Shown here one piece after another: positions 11,042 through 20,134 of a stretch of 20,134 nt of DNA (its first letter is position 1; each line of letters starts with the position of its first letter). Below the pieces are notes generated by a model that was not told the origin of the DNA, searched no databases, and worked only from the letters and a program-made list of their open reading frames with translations. The position numbers and the translations under genes were made by a program. Origin of the DNA: Microcaldota archaeon (GTDB lineage: Archaea; Micrarchaeota; Micrarchaeia; Anstonellales; Anstonellaceae); contig JAKAME010000021.1 of the NCBI GenBank assembly GCA_021813025.1, forward strand, positions 1 through 20,134, in the 5' to 3' direction.

Positions 11042-12529
11042 CTAGCGCGCCTGCGCGATGAGGGCCGCCAGCTCCTTCTTTGTCTCCTCTATGCGCTGGT
11101 CGACGTTGGTCTCGATGCGCTGGGCCTGCGAAAGCTCGAAGTCGTATGATTCCGAGAGCGCGCGCAAGTCGCGCAGGTATTTGTGGACAAAGCCGCTGTC
11201 AATGGCCGCCTTGAGCTTGTGGTATTGCGCGCCGGATTCGGAGATGTACTGCCTCAGACGCTGCATGCGCTCGTTGTATTCCAGCTGGTGCGCCTCGGCC
11301 CAGTGCTGCACCTCGTCGAGGCGGCCGAGCTGGCGCTCGATTTCCTCCAGCGCGGCCTTCTGTTTCTCCAGCTCCTGCGAGCCGGCTCCCGCCTGCTCCT
11401 GCATCTGCGCGCGCAGGCGCCCTATTTCGCGCAAGCCCTCCTCTCCGGCCTTCACGCGGGCCGCCTGGCTCTGCAGGGCCTCCTGCGCCTCGCGTATGCG
11501 CTCCTCTATCTGGGCCTGCAGCTCCTGAAGCTCGGCCGAAAGGCCGTTCATCTGCTCCAGCCTTGCCGCTTCCTCGTTCATGGTGGCGCGGGCCTGCTCG
11601 AGGCGCTCCTGCGCGCCCTGCCTCGCCTGCTTGAGAACGTTCATTGAATGCGTCATCTGCCTGTCGGTGTCGGCATAAAGCCTCTGCATTTCCGAGGCCA
11701 CCTGCACTATGCGCTCCTGCTCGCCGGCAAGCTCCGACACCTCGCCCGGCACGCGCGAGGCCTGCTCGCGGATGCTAAGAAGCTGGTTTTCCAGCTCGAT
11801 GAGCTTTTCGGTGATTGCGCCCGCTTCCTGCTCGAGCCTTGTTTCCAGGGGCCGGTAAACCTCGACCAGCATCCTCTTCTTCTCGCCCTTCAGCTTCTCG
11901 ATTTCCTCGCGCTTGGCGCGCGCCTGCGCGATTTTCCCTTTCAGCGCCTGGCTCATGCGCATGGCCTTCTCGTCCATCTTCGGCAATGGAGGCAGGGCAG
12001 GCTCTGGCAGCTCCTCTGGCTCAGGCTCTGCTTTGGGCTTCGAATAGGGGGGTTGTGATTCCTGAGATATGGGCTCTGGCTTGCGCGCCGGGCTTGGAGG
12101 CGAAAAGGGAATAGACTCTGCCGGATGCGCCAGCCGCGAAGCGGCATCTTTTTTCCTTGACTCATCGTCTCCGGGCGGCGGCTGCGGCGCGCCTGCGCCC
12201 GGATACATCTGCCTGTATCTTTGTTCCATGAAGCGGGCGGCCTCCATGTGCGCCCCGCCGCCTTCCGCCCCGGTGGGCGCAAAAGAAGCCGAATGCGCAG
12301 GCCCGCGCCCCGCTCCGGGGCGCGCGGCCGAAACCCACGAAACCTCCTCGTCGGCGAGGTTGTAGCTGACGCGCGCCTGCCCGCGCTCCTCGAGAATGTG
12401 AATCCATTTGCGGGCCTGCGGGATGCTCAGGCCGCTGAGCGACGCCACTTCGCTCAGGCGCATCGTCCGCCCTTTGCTGTTCTGCAGCAGCTCTATGAGG
12501 CGGTCGACTTCGGTCTTGATTTCATCCAT
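11042..12529 (-). CDS. Winged-helix plus long coiled-coil protein, function unknown
   Basis: This 495-residue protein has three parts. Residues 1-66 form a winged helix-turn-helix (RLIELLQNSKGRTMRLSEV, then SGLSIPQARKWIHILEERG and a beta wing ending EEVSWV). Residues 67-180 are Pro/Ala/Ser/Glu-rich and probably disordered. Residues 185-495 are almost entirely heptad-like coiled coil rich in Glu, Gln, Arg, Ala and Leu, with few breaks. The start ATG lies 26 bases after the uL16 stop in the same direction, so the two are probably co-transcribed. Candidate roles are DNA-tethered architectural protein, SMC-like accessory, or regulator. It lacks Walker motifs, so it is not itself an SMC ATPase. 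It was not assigned to a named family. Confidence 0.82.
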   Translation of the reverse strand: MDEIKTEVDRLIELLQNSKGRTMRLSEVASLSGLSIPQARKWIHILEERGQARVSYNLADEEVSWVSAARPGAGRGPAHSASFAPTGAEGGGAHMEAARFMEQRYRQMYPGAGAPQPPPGDDESRKKDAASRLAHPAESIPFSPPSPARKPEPISQESQPPYSKPKAEPEPEELPEPALPPLPKMDEKAMRMSQALKGKIAQARAKREEIEKLKGEKKRMLVEVYRPLETRLEQEAGAITEKLIELENQLLSIREQASRVPGEVSELAGEQERIVQVASEMQRLYADTDRQMTHSMNVLKQARQGAQERLEQARATMNEEAARLEQMNGLSAELQELQAQIEERIREAQEALQSQAARVKAGEEGLREIGRLRAQMQEQAGAGSQELEKQKAALEEIERQLGRLDEVQHWAEAHQLEYNERMQRLRQYISESGAQYHKLKAAIDSGFVHKYLRDLRALSESYDFELSQAQRIETNVDQRIEETKKELAALIAQAR

Positions 12530-12555
12530 AAGCTCAGGCTCATGCCCGCCCGCTT

Positions 12556-13089
12556 TCAGGCGGCGCTTGCCAATGGCGTCTCTCTCACGGTGTATGTCCC
12601 GGACATTTTTGCCCGCGCGCGGCGGATTGCCTCCATTATGTGGGGCCGGTTGGCCGCCGTGCTGCGCAATGTGAAGATGGCCTGCCCGGCGCGCATGCGC
12701 GCGGCGCGGTCGGTGGCGCGCCCGAATGCGGCGCGCATCCCTTTCTGCAGGCGGTCTGCGCCAGCGCCCGCAATCATCTTGTTCTCGCGAATCACGTTGT
12801 GCGGATAGACGAGCACGTGGAAATAGTACTGGCCGAGGATTTTTTTCTCAAGATACTTGTTGGCCGCCTGCCTCGCCGCCTCCAGCGCGTTGTCGCGCAG
12901 CTGGATGTCGGTGTCTGTGCACACGTCGTACTGCGTGTCATAGGCCTTCTTCGCGTCGCCCATGTGGTAGACGAGGAGCGAGAGGTGCGGCATGGCCTTG
13001 ACAAAAGACTGCTTGGGGCGCTTTTTCGAGAAGCGCGCCCACGGCTGTTTCGTTGTGCCACGCACGGTGTGGCCCGGTCGGATACCCAT
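12556..13089 (-). CDS. rpl10e: 50S ribosomal protein uL16 (archaeal L10e)
   Basis: This 177-residue protein is the archaeal/eukaryal form of L16, which sits near the peptidyl-transferase centre and contacts the A-site tRNA and 5S region. Family landmarks are RDNALEAARQAANKYLEKK, the YYFHVLVYPHNVIRENKM segment, the GAGADRLQKGMRAAFGR block, and the RMRAGQAIFTLRST block. Length matches archaeal members. The ATG is preceded by GGTGAT (13095-13100) with 5 bases between, a strong archaeal Shine-Dalgarno, and by a TATA box at 13136-13145. It is the first gene of a leftward group that continues into the winged-helix coiled-coil gene after 26 bases. Confidence 0.96.
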   Translation of the reverse strand: MGIRPGHTVRGTTKQPWARFSKKRPKQSFVKAMPHLSLLVYHMGDAKKAYDTQYDVCTDTDIQLRDNALEAARQAANKYLEKKILGQYYFHVLVYPHNVIRENKMIAGAGADRLQKGMRAAFGRATDRAARMRAGQAIFTLRSTAANRPHIMEAIRRARAKMSGTYTVRETPLASAA

Positions 13090-13094
13090 GGATT

Positions 13095-13145
13095 ATCACC
13101 TTTAGGAGGATTAGTGGTGAATGTTTCTTCACCAGTATTTAAAAA
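13095..13145 (-). promoter_or_regulatory. uL16 promoter: TATA box, palindrome at start region, GGTGAT site
   Basis: On the minus strand, TTTTTAAATA (13145-13136) is a TATA box predicting initiation near 13116. A perfect 7-bp inverted repeat TGGTGAA-N6-TTCACCA (13134-13115) fills the space between the TATA box and the predicted start. GGTGAT at 13100-13095 is the ribosome binding site. Confidence 0.65.
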
Positions 13146-13277
13146 CCCCCTCTCAGCCCGCACGGCGGGCGCAGGTTTCGTTTGGATGCTGTCCGCTTAT
13201 TAAGGGTTTGGATGGGCGGGCCGGCACCGTCTGCCCGCCTGTTTCCTCCGGCCCCGCGCGGCCGGCGCATGTTCTCC
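13146..13277. other. GC-rich spacer between divergent promoters with inverted repeats
   Basis: Between the leftward uL16 promoter and the rightward promoter of the next gene lie two inverted repeats: GCCCGC-ACG-GCGGGC (13156-13170) and GGCGGGC (13215-13221) with GCCCGCC (13233-13239). TTATTAA occurs near 13196-13202. No open frame with coding character, tRNA or box C/D motif was seen. Confidence 0.4.
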
Positions 13278-13290
13278 ATTTTTAAAATAA
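13278..13290 (+). promoter_or_regulatory. TATA box of the unrecognised gene at 13345
   Basis: ATTTTTAAAATAA lies about 60 bases before the start codon in otherwise GC-rich DNA. Initiation would be near 13310, giving a leader of about 35 bases that includes GGTG at 13336-13339. Confidence 0.6.
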
Positions 13291-13344
13291 ACTCACTAAT
13301 ATACAAAAAACAACAGGCTTGTTATCTGCATCTGCGGTGTGGGC

Positions 13345-15141
13345 ATGAGCGAATCTTCTGCATCCAAAAAACCGTTCAGTCTCGAAGACGCGTACACGTC
13401 GGTGGCCTATCCGAAAGGCCCTCTTCTTCTGGTCTGGACCGAGCGGGCCGAACATGCCGCCCACCGCGACAGCCACGAGCAAGTGTGGACCAAGGACCTC
13501 TTGCTCTCCCATCTCCCCGCCATTCTTTCCATTCCGGGCGCATCCGCAAAAATGGGCCTTGGCACCAAATCCCGGGTCATTCACGCAGCTGCCGAGTTGA
13601 GCGTCCGCACGCCGATGCCGGGCGGCCTCTATGAGGCCCTGTATGATTTTGCCCACGAAGCCGGCTCCCCCATTTTGTCGGCAGGCAAGCTGCCCGGCCT
13701 CGACCCGCGCGTCATCGAAAAATACCTGTCTGGGCTGGCCCGGCTGGCCGTTGCTGAAAACGTGCCCGCGCAGTCCTCCGGCGTTCCGGCCAACGAAATC
13801 CGGATGAAATTCATCGAAGACCTAATCGTTTGCTCCGAAACCATCGCCCGGCACAACCCGGGCCTGCTGTTCAGCTCAGCCTCAATCCCATTCGTCGAAC
13901 GCCTTGCAAGCCTTCTGGCCTCCGCAAGCCGCAAGGAAAGCGACATGGCCCTCAAAACCCAGGCAGTGCGCGCCCTTTCCAGGCTTTATTCCGCGCTCCA
14001 GCCGCAAGCCGAGCCAAAGAAGGCAAAACTTTCGCCAAAGGCGGAAGACCTTTTGGAATTCACGCTAGAAGACTTGGCCGGGACTTTGGAGGAAATGTTC
14101 CTCGAGAACGCGCAAAATGCGCATCAAAAGAAAATAGGGGAATTGAAAACTCAAATCAAGGATTTTGAAACCAGGATTAAAGCCACGCAAGCGAGTTTGG
14201 ACGCGCTCAAAAAAGAAGAGCGGGAAGCAGAACGCGAAATGTTCAGCGAGATGTCCGAATACTCGCTTGAAAGTCCTTCTTATCAATCCGTTTTGCAATT
14301 GAAAGATTTTGCCCGCAGAAACCGTTATTATGAGCATATAATCGAAGTCGACATACAATCCCTGCGTGACTGCAAAGAACGTCTGAACTCCGTCCGCTGC
14401 GAGACCGGCTCAGTAGAATTGAAATTTTCTTCAGAAACCCTTTGCGCGGCCATCGTGCAATGTTTTGCCGTCAAAGGGGCGGCTGCCGGCAAAGCATCGA
14501 GCGAGCTTCCGGACATCGACCTGCTGCTGTCCCATGTTGAACGCTATTACAATTACGTGCAAGGCTTCGGATTCCTGCCGGTGCGGACTCAAAAATGCCC
14601 GTTCGAGCGGAGCGAAGGCGATGAGCTGTCGCGCTCGTATTCTGCCCAACGACGCTCGATTGCAATTGATTCAGGCATGCCTCTTGCGGAGCTGTTCTTG
14701 TCTGCCGGTTATCCAAGGCGGCTGTTCGAGCCCGTCGCGCCGCCCGAATTCAAGAATCCGATGCAGGACCGGGCCATCGAATGCGTTGAGGAGGCCTTGT
14801 TCAAGAATTACGGCCAGACAAAGGCCATTTTGGAACAGCTGGCATCCGCCGATTATGCGGCCAAAACGAACGGCAATGCGAACGAGCAGGCCATTCACGC
14901 CAAAACCCTGGGCATGCTGGCGAAGAACCCAGTTTTTGCCGTGTCGAACGGCCAGGCCCCGGAACTCAAGCTCGTTGAAGCGCCCGTTGAAGCCGGGAAA
15001 CAGGTTCTTGGAGGCAAGTCGGTTTATTCTGCGAAAAACGGGGATAAGATCGATTTGAACAACATACCGGGCTGGAAGCCCAAGCCCAAATCAAACCAGA
15101 ATTGCTCCAGATCCCGCTTTGGTCGGACTTCCCGCTGGTAA
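13345..15141 (+). CDS. Unrecognised helical protein of about 600 residues with a coiled coil
   Basis: No family is recognised. The ATG at 13345 is preferred over the GTG six bases earlier because GGTG (13336-13339) is then spaced 5 bases away. The N-terminal 250 residues are predicted helical and moderately hydrophobic, without a signal peptide or membrane span. Residues about 258-304 form a charged coiled coil (KKIGELKTQIKDFETRIKAT, then KKEEREAEREM). The rest mixes helical segments with a few cysteines and ends in a basic Pro/Lys/Arg/Ser tail (WKPKPKSNQ, then RFGRTSRW). GC content drops in 14080-14370 relative to the rest of the window. It lies between uL16 (divergent) and gyrB (same strand, 172 bases downstream, with its own TATA-like box), so it appears to be its own unit. 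It is probably a lineage-restricted cytoplasmic protein. Confidence 0.75.
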   Translation: MSESSASKKPFSLEDAYTSVAYPKGPLLLVWTERAEHAAHRDSHEQVWTKDLLLSHLPAILSIPGASAKMGLGTKSRVIHAAAELSVRTPMPGGLYEALYDFAHEAGSPILSAGKLPGLDPRVIEKYLSGLARLAVAENVPAQSSGVPANEIRMKFIEDLIVCSETIARHNPGLLFSSASIPFVERLASLLASASRKESDMALKTQAVRALSRLYSALQPQAEPKKAKLSPKAEDLLEFTLEDLAGTLEEMFLENAQNAHQKKIGELKTQIKDFETRIKATQASLDALKKEEREAEREMFSEMSEYSLESPSYQSVLQLKDFARRNRYYEHIIEVDIQSLRDCKERLNSVRCETGSVELKFSSETLCAAIVQCFAVKGAAAGKASSELPDIDLLLSHVERYYNYVQGFGFLPVRTQKCPFERSEGDELSRSYSAQRRSIAIDSGMPLAELFLSAGYPRRLFEPVAPPEFKNPMQDRAIECVEEALFKNYGQTKAILEQLASADYAAKTNGNANEQAIHAKTLGMLAKNPVFAVSNGQAPELKLVEAPVEAGKQVLGGKSVYSAKNGDKIDLNNIPGWKPKPKSNQNCSRSRFGRTSRW

Positions 15142-15177
15142 GGGGCCAGCCTGTTTTTCCCTCCCATTTTGCTCTTG

Positions 15178-15207
15178 TTTTTAAGCTTTGGCGTGCATAT
15201 ACATGCA
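15178..15207 (+). promoter_or_regulatory. gyrBA promoter: TATA box and TGCAT-ATAC-ATGCA palindrome
   Basis: TTTTTAAG (15178-15185) follows T-rich sequence that may end the preceding transcript. About 10-20 bases downstream, around the predicted initiation point, is a 5-bp inverted repeat TGCAT-ATAC-ATGCA (15194-15207). The leader from there to the ATG at 15314 would be about 110 bases and is not coding-like. Confidence 0.5.
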
Positions 15208-15313
15208 GGTCATTCTACGACGTAAAATCCATCCAGAAAAACATTCAAAAAATGCTTCAAAACAGGCCATCTGCGACCATCAGAAAAACATCAAATCAGG
15301 AGCCCCGACCAGC

Positions 15314-17623
<2,310 letters not shown>

Positions 17624-17634
17624 GGTAGAGAAAA

Positions 17635-20134
17635 ATGGCTGACGAAAAAAAGAAGGAGGAAAAAAAGAAAATCGAGGCCGCTTCGGCCACGCCCAGCCAT
17701 GCCCCGGCCAAAACGCCCGCCTCTCCGCCCGGCCCCGCCCAGATTGTTTCATCTGCTCCCGCTCCATCCAGCCAGCCCTCCTCTGCTCCATCCGCCCCAT
17801 CACCTTTGCCAATCCCCTCAACTCCTGTTTCAAATCCAAACGTCCATCCCCGCCCGCTTGAGAAGGAAATGCACGCCTCCTACCTCGACTACGCAATGTC
17901 GGTCATAGTGGGCCGCGCGCTTCCCGACGTGCGCGACGGGTTCAAGCCGGTGCATAGGCGCGTGCTTTTCGCCATGTACGAGCTGTCCAACACGCACGAC
18001 AAGCCATACAAGAAATCGGCCCGCGTTGTCGGCGAAGTTCTGGGCAAATACCACCCCCACGGAGACACGGCGATTTACGATTCGCTTGTGCGCATGGCGC
18101 AGGATTTCTCCCTGCGCTATCCGCTTGTTGACGGGCAGGGCAACTTCGGCTCGGTGGACGGCGACAACGCTGCCGCCATGCGTTACACCGAGGTGAGGAT
18201 GGCCAAGATAGCGGATGAGATGCTGCTTGACATCGACAAGGACACGGTTGATTTCACCCCCAATTTCGACGGCACGCTACAGGAGCCCGCCGTGCTGCCC
18301 TCCAAGCTTCCCAATCTTCTCATCAACGGCTCGTCAGGCATTGCCGTCGGCATGGCCACCAACATCCCACCACACAATTTGGGCGAGGTGTGCGACGCCC
18401 TGACGCTTCTCTTGAGCAAGCCGGAAGCCACCTCGATGGACCTTGCCCAAGTCATCCGCGGCCCGGACTTCCCAACCGGCGCGCAAATCCTGGGCCGCTC
18501 CGGCATTCTGGAAGCCTATGCAACAGGCCGCGGCTCCCTGAAAGTGCGCGCGGTGGCCGAAATATTGGACAGCAGGAAGGAGAAGGGGCGCAAGGCCATC
18601 AAGATAACCGAGCTGCCGTATCAAGTGAACAAGGCAGACCTTGTCAAAACAATCGCAGAGATGGCGCGCGACAAGAAAATAGAGGGCATTGCAGACATAC
18701 AGGACCGCTCCGACAAGGACGGGCTTGAAATCCACATCGAGCTCAAGCGCGACGCCAATGCTGACATCGTGCTCAACCACCTCTACGCCAAGACTTCGCT
18801 GGAAACCTCGTTCGGCATCATCTCCATCGCGCTGGTGAACGGCGAGCCCAAAACCCTCTCCTTGCGCGACATGCTGCACGAATTCGTCCAGCACCGCCGC
18901 ATAGTCATCCGCCGCCGCTCGCAGTTCGAGCTCAACGTGGCAAAGGAAAGAAAGCACATTCTGGACGGACTAAAGATTGCCCTTGCGGACATAGACAAAG
19001 TCATTGACGCCATCAAGAAAGCCAAAGACCCCGCTCTTGCCAAAACTGCCCTCATGTCAGGCTGGAAGCTGTCTGAGAAGCAGGCTCTCGCAATTTTGGA
19101 CACCAAGCTCTCGCGCCTCACTTCGCTTGAGCGCGACAAAATAGACGAGGAAAACGCGCAGCTGTCCAAGCTCATCGCCTTGCTTGAATCAATTCTCGCC
19201 GACCCGAAAAAGATTGACGGCATCATCCGCTCCGAAACTTCCGAACTCAAATCCAAATACGCCGACAAGCGCAAGACCGCCATCCTTGAGGATGCGGACG
19301 AGGGCTCTTTCGAGGCAGAGGACTTGATTCCCGACGAGGCGGTTGCCGTGATGATAAGCGAGGACGGCTACATCAAGCGCATCTCCATTGACGAATACAA
19401 GAGCCAGAGGCGCGGCGGGCGCGGGGTCAAGGGCAGCGAGACAAAGGAGGAGGACCGCGTCAAGGACATTTTGATTGCGCGCACGCACGACACCCTGCTC
19501 TTCTTCACCACGGCCGGGCAGGTGCACTGGCTCAAGGTCTACAAGATTCCCCCCGCCGGCCGCTATGCAATGGGCAAGGCTCTGGTCAACCTCCTCGACA
19601 TCGGGCAGGAGAAAATCTCCTGCTGGATTGAGGTGCGCGAATTTTCCGCATCCGAATTCCTTCTCATGGCCACCAAGAAGGGCACAGTGAAGCGCTCTTC
19701 CCTCGCCGATTACTCCCGGCCCCGGCGCGGCGGCATACGCGCCATCACTTTGCGCGATGGCGACGAGCTTATTCGCGTGCGAAAAACAGGGGGCAAGTCC
19801 GAAATTTTGCTTGCCTCTGCTCTGGGCCAGTCAATCCGCTTTGCTGAGGATGAGGTGCGCGAGATTGGAAGGGCGGGGCAGGGAGTGAAAGGCATCGAGC
19901 TGGATGAAAAAGACGAAGTAATCGGCTTCTGTCTGTGTGATAGGCCCACCGTGCTAACAGTTTGCGAAAACGGCTACGGCAAGCGCACGCCAATTGAGGA
20001 ATACCGCCTGCAGGGCAGGGCCGGCTCGGGCATCATCAACATCAAGACTGAGGGGCGCAACGGCAAGGTCGTGTCGGTGAAGACCGTTTCCGATGAGGAC
20101 GAAATCCTCTGCGTTTCCTCCAAGGGGCAGGTAA
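17635..20134 (+). CDS. gyrA: DNA gyrase subunit A, 3' end truncated by window
   Basis: The breakage-reunion and DNA-wrapping subunit of gyrase; 833 codons are present. About 72 residues of Lys-rich then Pro/Ser/Ala-rich sequence precede the core, which begins near LEKEMHASYLDYAMSVIVGR. The catalytic segment AAMRYTE places the active-site Tyr at residue 184. The QRDR-type motif reads HPHGDTAIYDS. The C-terminal domain carries the GyrA box QRRGGRG at 591-597, which distinguishes gyrase from topoisomerase IV. Five beta-pinwheel blade repeats are visible and a sixth begins at the edge, so only a few dozen residues are probably missing. The start ATG lies 11 bases after the gyrB stop, with GGTAGAG (17624-17630) as ribosome binding site, so it is translated from the gyrB mRNA. 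Confidence 0.96.
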   Translation, partial: MADEKKKEEKKKIEAASATPSHAPAKTPASPPGPAQIVSSAPAPSSQPSSAPSAPSPLPIPSTPVSNPNVHPRPLEKEMHASYLDYAMSVIVGRALPDVRDGFKPVHRRVLFAMYELSNTHDKPYKKSARVVGEVLGKYHPHGDTAIYDSLVRMAQDFSLRYPLVDGQGNFGSVDGDNAAAMRYTEVRMAKIADEMLLDIDKDTVDFTPNFDGTLQEPAVLPSKLPNLLINGSSGIAVGMATNIPPHNLGEVCDALTLLLSKPEATSMDLAQVIRGPDFPTGAQILGRSGILEAYATGRGSLKVRAVAEILDSRKEKGRKAIKITELPYQVNKADLVKTIAEMARDKKIEGIADIQDRSDKDGLEIHIELKRDANADIVLNHLYAKTSLETSFGIISIALVNGEPKTLSLRDMLHEFVQHRRIVIRRRSQFELNVAKERKHILDGLKIALADIDKVIDAIKKAKDPALAKTALMSGWKLSEKQALAILDTKLSRLTSLERDKIDEENAQLSKLIALLESILADPKKIDGIIRSETSELKSKYADKRKTAILEDADEGSFEAEDLIPDEAVAVMISEDGYIKRISIDEYKSQRRGGRGVKGSETKEEDRVKDILIARTHDTLLFFTTAGQVHWLKVYKIPPAGRYAMGKALVNLLDIGQEKISCWIEVREFSASEFLLMATKKGTVKRSSLADYSRPRRGGIRAITLRDGDELIRVRKTGGKSEILLASALGQSIRFAEDEVREIGRAGQGVKGIELDEKDEVIGFCLCDRPTVLTVCENGYGKRTPIEEYRLQGRAGSGIINIKTEGRNGKVVSVKTVSDEDEILCVSSKGQV

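Noticed and set aside
10392..11045. 217-residue plus-strand frame across pilin-like gene 2 and the small charged gene
   Set aside because: It is antisense to two frames with better coding character. Long frames without stops are expected in GC-rich DNA.
15188..15313. Extra 42 N-terminal residues of GyrB from an upstream ATG
   Set aside because: The codons there (CTA, CGA, CGT, many AAA) are unlike the gene. The region overlaps the predicted initiation point, and a better-placed CAGGAG precedes the ATG at 15314.

Overview
The window looks like a GC-rich archaeal chromosome segment. Three things point to archaea: the ribosomal proteins are of archaeal/eukaryal type (uS12, uS7, and uL16 in its L10e form); two membrane proteins carry class III (pilin-type) signal peptides; and most transcription units are preceded by an AT-rich TATA-like box set in GC-rich DNA, often with a GGTGA or GGAGG Shine-Dalgarno. 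A bacterial-type gyrase, a giant Asn/Thr/Ser-rich surface protein and small pilin-like proteins would fit a DPANN-type archaeon (for example a Micrarchaeota/Diapherotrites-like lineage). That placement is inference; no 16S rRNA or marker tree is available here.

Layout. Bases 1-897 (+) hold the 3' end of uS12 and complete uS7, closed by a GC hairpin and a long T-rich tract. Bases 1088-8446 (+) encode a 2452-residue secreted, C-terminally anchored mosaic surface protein. Its order is: beta-helix modules, a six-bladed Kelch-like propeller inserted between beta-helix rungs, an SGNH/SASA-type esterase domain, Ig/FnIII-like domains, another beta-helix, a Pro-rich stalk, and a TM anchor. Bases 8511-9416 (+) encode an ankyrin-repeat protein. 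On the minus strand, from right to left, lie uL16/L10e (13089-12556), a winged-helix plus coiled-coil protein (12529-11042), a small charged protein (11023-10733) and two related class III signal-peptide proteins (10682-10119 and 10045-9452). Plus-strand genes resume with an unrecognised protein of about 600 residues (13345-15141), then gyrB (15314-17623) and gyrA (17635 to the window end, truncated), which form an operon with an 11-base gap.

The left two thirds combine translation genes with cell-surface genes: a giant adhesin-like protein carrying a probable carbohydrate esterase, and a pair of pilin-like proteins. The right third is the gyrase locus, and both subunits have low-complexity N-terminal extensions not found in standard gyrases. 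The most novel object is the mosaic surface protein. Its three beta-helix heads share exactly the same cysteine spacing, its three beta-helix units end in a recurring aromatic/Gly module, and it carries an apparently near-intact SASA active site. No CRISPR array, tRNA, rRNA or transposase was seen. No stretch longer than about 255 bases lacks a gene.
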